Below, one piece after another: positions 60,172-64,000 of a stretch of 64,000 bases of DNA (its first letter is position 1; every line of letters starts with the position of its first letter). The stretch lies in the NCBI RefSeq assembly GCF_030010415.1, contig NZ_JASCSA010000013.1; one strand, given 5' to 3'. Source of the stretch: Cobetia amphilecti (lineage in GTDB: Bacteria; Pseudomonadota; Gammaproteobacteria; Pseudomonadales; Halomonadaceae). The notes below the pieces were generated by a model that saw nothing but the letters and a program-made list of their open reading frames with translations, was not told the DNA's origin and did not search any database. The position numbers and the translations under genes are program-made.

Positions 60172-60696
60172 ATGCTGTCCGAGCGCCCTGGAGCACTGCT
60201 CAATGCCGGGCTCTTCCAGCTCGGCTGGTTCTGCTGCGTGCTGGGCGGCTCGACGGTCGCCCTGCTGGCCACGCCGCTGATACTGGCCGTGCATCTGTGG
60301 CTGATCGTGCCGATGGGTGAGCGCCTGCGCGAGCTGCGCTGGCTGGCCGCCTTCGTGGCGTTGGGGATGGTAGTGGATGGCAGCCTGTCACTGGCCGGCG
60401 GCTACACCATCACCTCGAACACGCCTGACTGGGCGCACTGGCTGCCCCTGCCTGTCTGGATGTGGTGTCTGTGGCCGCTGTTCGCCAGCACGATCCATCA
60501 TGCGCTGCACTGGTTGTGGCAGCGGCCCTGGCTTGCGGCGGCTGGCGGTGCCATCAGTGCGCCGCTGTCCTATTACGGCGGGGCGCAGCTCGCCAGTGTG
60601 GCCCTCGCCGACTGGCTGCTACCGGCGCAGGCGCTGATCTGGGGCGGCCTGTGCCTGGGCATCGCACGCCTGCAGGGACATGCCGAGCGCGTCTGA
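60172..60696 (+). CDS. DUF2878 membrane protein
   Basis: 174 residues, almost wholly hydrophobic with about six membrane helices (e.g. FQLGWFCCVLGGSTVALLA, WMWCLWPLFASTIHHALHWL). The histidine pair in STIHHALHW and NAGLFQLGWF at the start fit DUF2878. ATG 60172 follows the CFA-like stop after 2 bp, so it is co-translated. Function unknown; as the last gene of the lipid cluster it may act on or move the modified lipid. It is convergent with the GGDEF-EAL gene, 5 bp apart. Confidence 0.83.
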   Translation: MLSERPGALLNAGLFQLGWFCCVLGGSTVALLATPLILAVHLWLIVPMGERLRELRWLAAFVALGMVVDGSLSLAGGYTITSNTPDWAHWLPLPVWMWCLWPLFASTIHHALHWLWQRPWLAAAGGAISAPLSYYGGAQLASVALADWLLPAQALIWGGLCLGIARLQGHAERV

Positions 60697-60701
60697 GCGC
60701 C

Positions 60702-62540
60702 TCAAGCGGCCTTGATGGCCAGATTGCCGGCCTCGTAACCGTTGAGCCGCTCGATGACCTCCCCCGCGGGCGCCGGCCGCGAGAAGTAGAACCCCTGGAT
60801 CCAGCCGCAACCATTCGATACCAGATATTCACGCTGCTCAGCGGTCTCGACGCCTTCCGCGATCATCTCCATGCCCAGGCCCTTGGCCATCGCCAGCACC
60901 GCCATGGTGATGGCGGCATCCGCACGCTCGCCGGGCAGACTGCGGATGAAGGCGCGGTCCAGCTTGAGCTTGTCCACCGGCAGGTCCTTCAGATAGGCGA
61001 GTGACGAATAGCCGGTACCGAAGTCATCCACCGCGATCTGGTGGCCGCGAGCGCGTAGTGCCGCCAGGCGCCGTGAGACGTCGCCGGCACGCTCATCCAG
61101 CAATACCGATTCCGTCAGCTCCAGCCCGATGGAGCTGGCCGGCACGTCATATTCCATCAACAGACCCGCCAGCGAGGCCTCAAAGCCACCCTGGATCAGC
61201 TGCAAGGCCGAGACATTGACCCAGATGCACAGGCGGTGACCGGCGCGCCGCCAGCTGGCCTGCTGCTGTACCGCCTCGCGCAGCACCCAGTTGCCCAGGC
61301 GCAGCATCAGGCCATGGCGCTCGGCCAGCGGCACGAATTCGGCCGGAGAGATGGCCCCTCGCAGCGGGTGCTTCCAGCGCAACAGCGCCTCGACACTCGC
61401 GACCTTGCCGGTGCTGGCGTCGTGCTGACATTGATAGTGCAGCTGCAATTGCCCCTGGATCTCGATGGCGACCCGCAGGTCATTCGCCAGCCCCAGCTGC
61501 AGGTCGCCGCCTGCATCCAGTGCGGGCTGAAAGCGCATGTCGGTATTGCGACCATGCCGCTTGGCGGCATACAGGGCGCTTTCCAGACGCTGCATCAGCA
61601 CATCGGCGTCAGCGCCATCCTCCGGCGCGCGGCAGCTGCCGATCGACAGCGCAAGGTGCAGCGCCTGATCGCCGATCTCGAAGGGCTTGGTCAGCACCTG
61701 ACGCAGCTCATCCACCCAGGCGGTATGCTCGCCACCCGCCGTGGAGCGCAGAATCACGAATTCGTCGCCGCCGATGCGCCCGACCACGCCGCCACGCGCC
61801 AGCGCCGTCAGACGCTGGGAGAACTGCTGCAGCAGACGATCGCCCCCTTCCGCGCCCAGGGCATCATTGATGCTCTTGAGCGCATCGATATCGATCAGTG
61901 CCAGGTCCATCGCCTCCCCGGCGCGCAGGCCATTGAGGCGACTGACCAGCAGGTCGCCCAGCCGGCGGCGATTGGGCAGGCCCGTCAGGGAGTCTTCCAG
62001 CCCCAGACGCTGCAGGTCCTGCTCGCGCGCCTTGTGGCGGGTGATATCGGTAAAGAGAGCGACATGAAAGACGTCGCCGCCCTGCTCGATACGGCGTGCC
62101 CGCAGCCACTCGGGGTATTCATCCCCCTGCTTGCGCCGGTTCCAGACCTCGCCCTCCCAGTGGCCATTGACCTCGAGTGCCTGGCGATAACGGGCGTGAA
62201 ATTCCTCGTCATGGCGCCCGGAAGACAGCAGGGAAGGGTTGCGACCAATGATCTCTTCCGGTGCGTAACCGGTGATATGACTGAAGGCGGCGTTCACGGC
62301 CAGGACCCGATTGTGGCGATCACTGATCACCAGACCATCACTGCTCAGGTGCACGGCGGCTTCCAGCAGCTGGCGATGCAGCAGCTGGCGACGACGCTGG
62401 CGCGCGATGTCCAGCCCCGCCAGAACGGCAGGCAGCAACGCGGCAAGACGCAGCTCGAGCCCCGGCAACCAGGGCAGCGCTGTCAAGGCAACGAGCGCCC
62501 CGATGATCAGGGGCCGATTGAAGTGGGCTTGCGGCCACAT
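60702..62540 (-). CDS. Membrane PAS-GGDEF-EAL cyclic-di-GMP protein
   Basis: 612 residues. Two N-terminal membrane helices (about 10-48) are followed by a PAS domain (about 60-170: SSDGLVISDRHNRVLAVNAAF, with GRNPSLLSSGRHDEEF), a GGDEF domain with intact RIGGDEF (about 257), and an EAL domain with EALLRW, ELTES, DDFGTGYSSLAYL and KLDRAFI. Both catalytic motifs look intact, so it may make and break c-di-GMP. The PAS lacks the LOV Cys motif (NCRFLQ). ATG 62540 has GAGAG upstream. It is convergent with the lipid cluster, so probably not part of it; the many type IV pilus genes are possible outputs. Confidence 0.92.
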   Translation of the reverse strand: MWPQAHFNRPLIIGALVALTALPWLPGLELRLAALLPAVLAGLDIARQRRRQLLHRQLLEAAVHLSSDGLVISDRHNRVLAVNAAFSHITGYAPEEIIGRNPSLLSSGRHDEEFHARYRQALEVNGHWEGEVWNRRKQGDEYPEWLRARRIEQGGDVFHVALFTDITRHKAREQDLQRLGLEDSLTGLPNRRRLGDLLVSRLNGLRAGEAMDLALIDIDALKSINDALGAEGGDRLLQQFSQRLTALARGGVVGRIGGDEFVILRSTAGGEHTAWVDELRQVLTKPFEIGDQALHLALSIGSCRAPEDGADADVLMQRLESALYAAKRHGRNTDMRFQPALDAGGDLQLGLANDLRVAIEIQGQLQLHYQCQHDASTGKVASVEALLRWKHPLRGAISPAEFVPLAERHGLMLRLGNWVLREAVQQQASWRRAGHRLCIWVNVSALQLIQGGFEASLAGLLMEYDVPASSIGLELTESVLLDERAGDVSRRLAALRARGHQIAVDDFGTGYSSLAYLKDLPVDKLKLDRAFIRSLPGERADAAITMAVLAMAKGLGMEMIAEGVETAEQREYLVSNGCGWIQGFYFSRPAPAGEVIERLNGYEAGNLAIKAA

Positions 62541-62837
62541 AAGCAGCTCTCGGTGGAAGGGGTCATCGGGGATGATCCTGCATTTGCAGGGGGCGGGCCA
62601 CTCTCGGCACGGCTCCAGCGGATTGCGACCGATGCCGGCAAAGGGGATCCCGCGCGAATCACACACTAGCTCCTATCGACCACTTTCCCCCCAGCTGTAG
62701 GACTTATTTGCACCCGCCCTTGCTGCCCTTTAGTCTGGCCCCCACGTGCATTCAGGGGTGCCAGCCATTAGACTAGCCCCATTCAGGCGCTCAGGTGCCT
62801 CGTACGGCATTACCATCCCGCTACTCGGAATGACTCA

Positions 62838-63353
62838 GTGACCAAGCAACACTCCTTTACTCGCGACGAGCTGCTGGCCTGTGGCCAGGGCGAACTCTTC
62901 GGCCCGGGCAATGCGCAACTGCCTGCTCCCAACATGCTGATGCTGGATCGCATCACTCACATCAGTGAGGAAGGCGGTAGCCACGGCAAGGGTCAGCTGA
63001 TTGCTGAGCTGGATATCTCTCCGGACCTGTGGTTCTTCGACTGCCACTTCCCGGGTGATCCGGTGATGCCGGGCTGCCTGGGCCTCGATGCCATGTGGCA
63101 GCTGGTGGGCTTCCACCTCGGCTGGCTGGGCAATCCGGGCCGTGGCCGCGCGCTGGGCTGCGGCGAGGTCAAGTTCTCTGGCCAGGTGCTGCCGACCGCC
63201 AAGAAAGTGACCTACACCATCAACATCAAGCGAGTCATCACTCGCAAGCTGATCCTCGGCATCGCCGATGGTACAGTGACAGTTGACGGTCGCGACATCT
63301 ATCAGGCCAACGACCTGCGCGTCGGTCTGTTCACCTCCACTGCGAACTTCTGA
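62838..63353 (+). CDS. fabA: 3-hydroxydecanoyl-ACP dehydratase/isomerase
   Basis: Introduces the double bond of unsaturated fatty acids at the C10 stage. 171 residues, the usual length, with active-site His70 in FFDCHFPGDPVMPG and Asp84 in CLGLDAMWQLVGFHLGW. The start is GTG (62838) with GGAA 7 nt upstream. fabB follows 13 bp downstream. I could not identify a FabR, FadR or DesT operator in the upstream 170 bp. Confidence 0.97.
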   Translation: MTKQHSFTRDELLACGQGELFGPGNAQLPAPNMLMLDRITHISEEGGSHGKGQLIAELDISPDLWFFDCHFPGDPVMPGCLGLDAMWQLVGFHLGWLGNPGRGRALGCGEVKFSGQVLPTAKKVTYTINIKRVITRKLILGIADGTVTVDGRDIYQANDLRVGLFTSTANF

Positions 63354-63366
63354 ACGGGAGGCTCCC

Positions 63367-64000
63367 ATGCGTAGAGTGGTAGTCACCGGGCTGGGCATTG
63401 TTTCCTGCCTGGGCAATGATCGCCAGCAGGTCCTGGAATCGCTCCGCGAAGGACGTTCTGGTATCCGCCGCAAAGAGGAATACGCCGAGCTGGGCTTCCG
63501 TAGCCACGTGGCCGGCGTTGTCGACATCAATCTCGAAGACCACATCGATCGCAAGCAATTGCGCTTCATGGGGGATGCTGCGGCCTATGCCTACATCTCC
63601 ATGGCGCAGGCGATTGCCGATTCCGGTCTCACCGAAGAGCAGGTTTCCCACGAGCGTACCGGCCTGATCGCCGGTTCCGGTGGCGCTTCCTCCGCGAACC
63701 AGGTCGAGGCCGCAGACGTGATGCGCGCCAAGGGCCTGCGTCGCGTCGGTCCCTACCGCGTCACTCGCACCATGGGCTCGACCGTCTCTGCCTGTCTGGC
63801 CACGCCGTTCAAGATCAAGGGTATCAACTACTCGATCTCCTCGGCCTGTGCCACGTCTGCCCACTGCATCGGTAGCGCCGTGGAACAGATCCAGCTGAAC
63901 AAGCAGGACATCGTGTTTGCCGGTGGCGGTGAAGAAGAGCACTGGACCCTGTCCTGCCTGTTCGACGCCATGGGCGCCCTGTCCACCAGCTACAACGACA
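63367..64000 (+). CDS. fabB: 3-oxoacyl-ACP synthase I (5' part, cut by window end)
   Basis: Condensing enzyme that elongates the cis-3-decenoyl chain from FabA. Only the first 211 codons are present. The nucleophile Cys161 lies in SISSACATSAHCIGSAVEQI (Cys163 in E. coli); the two active-site His lie beyond the window. It begins MRRVVVTGLGIVSCLGND with GGGAGG upstream. fabA-fabB is the standard operon of gammaproteobacteria. Confidence 0.96.
   Translation, partial: MRRVVVTGLGIVSCLGNDRQQVLESLREGRSGIRRKEEYAELGFRSHVAGVVDINLEDHIDRKQLRFMGDAAAYAYISMAQAIADSGLTEEQVSHERTGLIAGSGGASSANQVEAADVMRAKGLRRVGPYRVTRTMGSTVSACLATPFKIKGINYSISSACATSAHCIGSAVEQIQLNKQDIVFAGGGEEEHWTLSCLFDAMGALSTSYND

Noticed and set aside
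60702..62540. PAS domain of the GGDEF-EAL protein as the LOV partner of the LitR-like regulator
   Set aside because: The flavin-binding Cys motif (NCRFLQ-type) is absent; the segment reads GRNPSLLSSGRHDEEF, an ordinary PAS.

Overview
The window reads as a contiguous piece of chromosome from a moderately GC-rich (about 60-62% by eye) gammaproteobacterium. Gene content and order (rluD-pgeF-clpB divergent from bamD, rapA next to rluA, ribF-ileS-lspA-fkpB-ispH, rplU-rpmA-cgtA divergent from ispB, fabA-fabB, type IV minor-pilin clusters) fit the Halomonadaceae (Halomonas/Cobetia-like). That placement is inference, because no 16S rRNA is present. I see no insertion sequence, prophage, integron or CRISPR array.

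Layout. 0.2-6 kb: phospholipid and branched-chain amino acid synthesis (pssA, ilvC, its divergent regulator ilvY, ilvIH). 6.4-12.1 kb: clpB with a near-perfect sigma32 promoter and a leader that can pair with its own Shine-Dalgarno sequence, then pgeF, rluD and bamD. 12.2-15.5 kb: nadE, a small membrane protein and a thiO-like oxidase. 15.6-30.1 kb: two consecutive type IVa minor-pilin/PilY1 operons on the minus strand. The first PilY1 has a strikingly AT-rich von Willebrand A segment; the second has a 14-Asp tract made of a trinucleotide repeat. 30.3-38.3 kb: ispH, fkpB, lspA, ileS, ribF and murJ. 38.4-43.5 kb: rpsT, proB, cgtA, rpmA, rplU and divergent ispB. 43.7-49.6 kb: tRNA-Pro(CGG), a small lipoprotein, a small membrane protein, a membrane-anchored thioredoxin, rapA and an rluA-type synthase.

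49.6-60.7 kb is the most interesting part. It holds a TIGR01777 epimerase, a renalase-like FAD protein, CbiX, a MerR regulator of the LitR/CarH type that lacks the cobalamin-ligand motifs, a CPD photolyase, an NTF2/SnoaL-like protein, an SDR, a phytoene-desaturase-like FAD oxidoreductase, a DUF1365 protein, a CFA-synthase-like methyltransferase lacking two of the bicarbonate ligands of true cyclopropane synthase, and a DUF2878 membrane protein. TNTACA-like direct repeats spaced 11 bp apart lie upstream of the renalase-like gene and of the regulator. I read this as a light or singlet-oxygen response locus that repairs DNA and remodels unsaturated membrane lipids. The set of families is known from other bacteria, but this wiring and the lipid product are inferred.

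60.7-64 kb: a PAS-GGDEF-EAL cyclic-di-GMP protein, fabA and the 5' part of fabB, which make the unsaturated acyl chains a lipid-modifying enzyme would use. Start sites were chosen mainly from ribosome binding sites; GTG or TTG starts are proposed for ilvI, murJ, rpsT, fabA and the DUF1365 gene.
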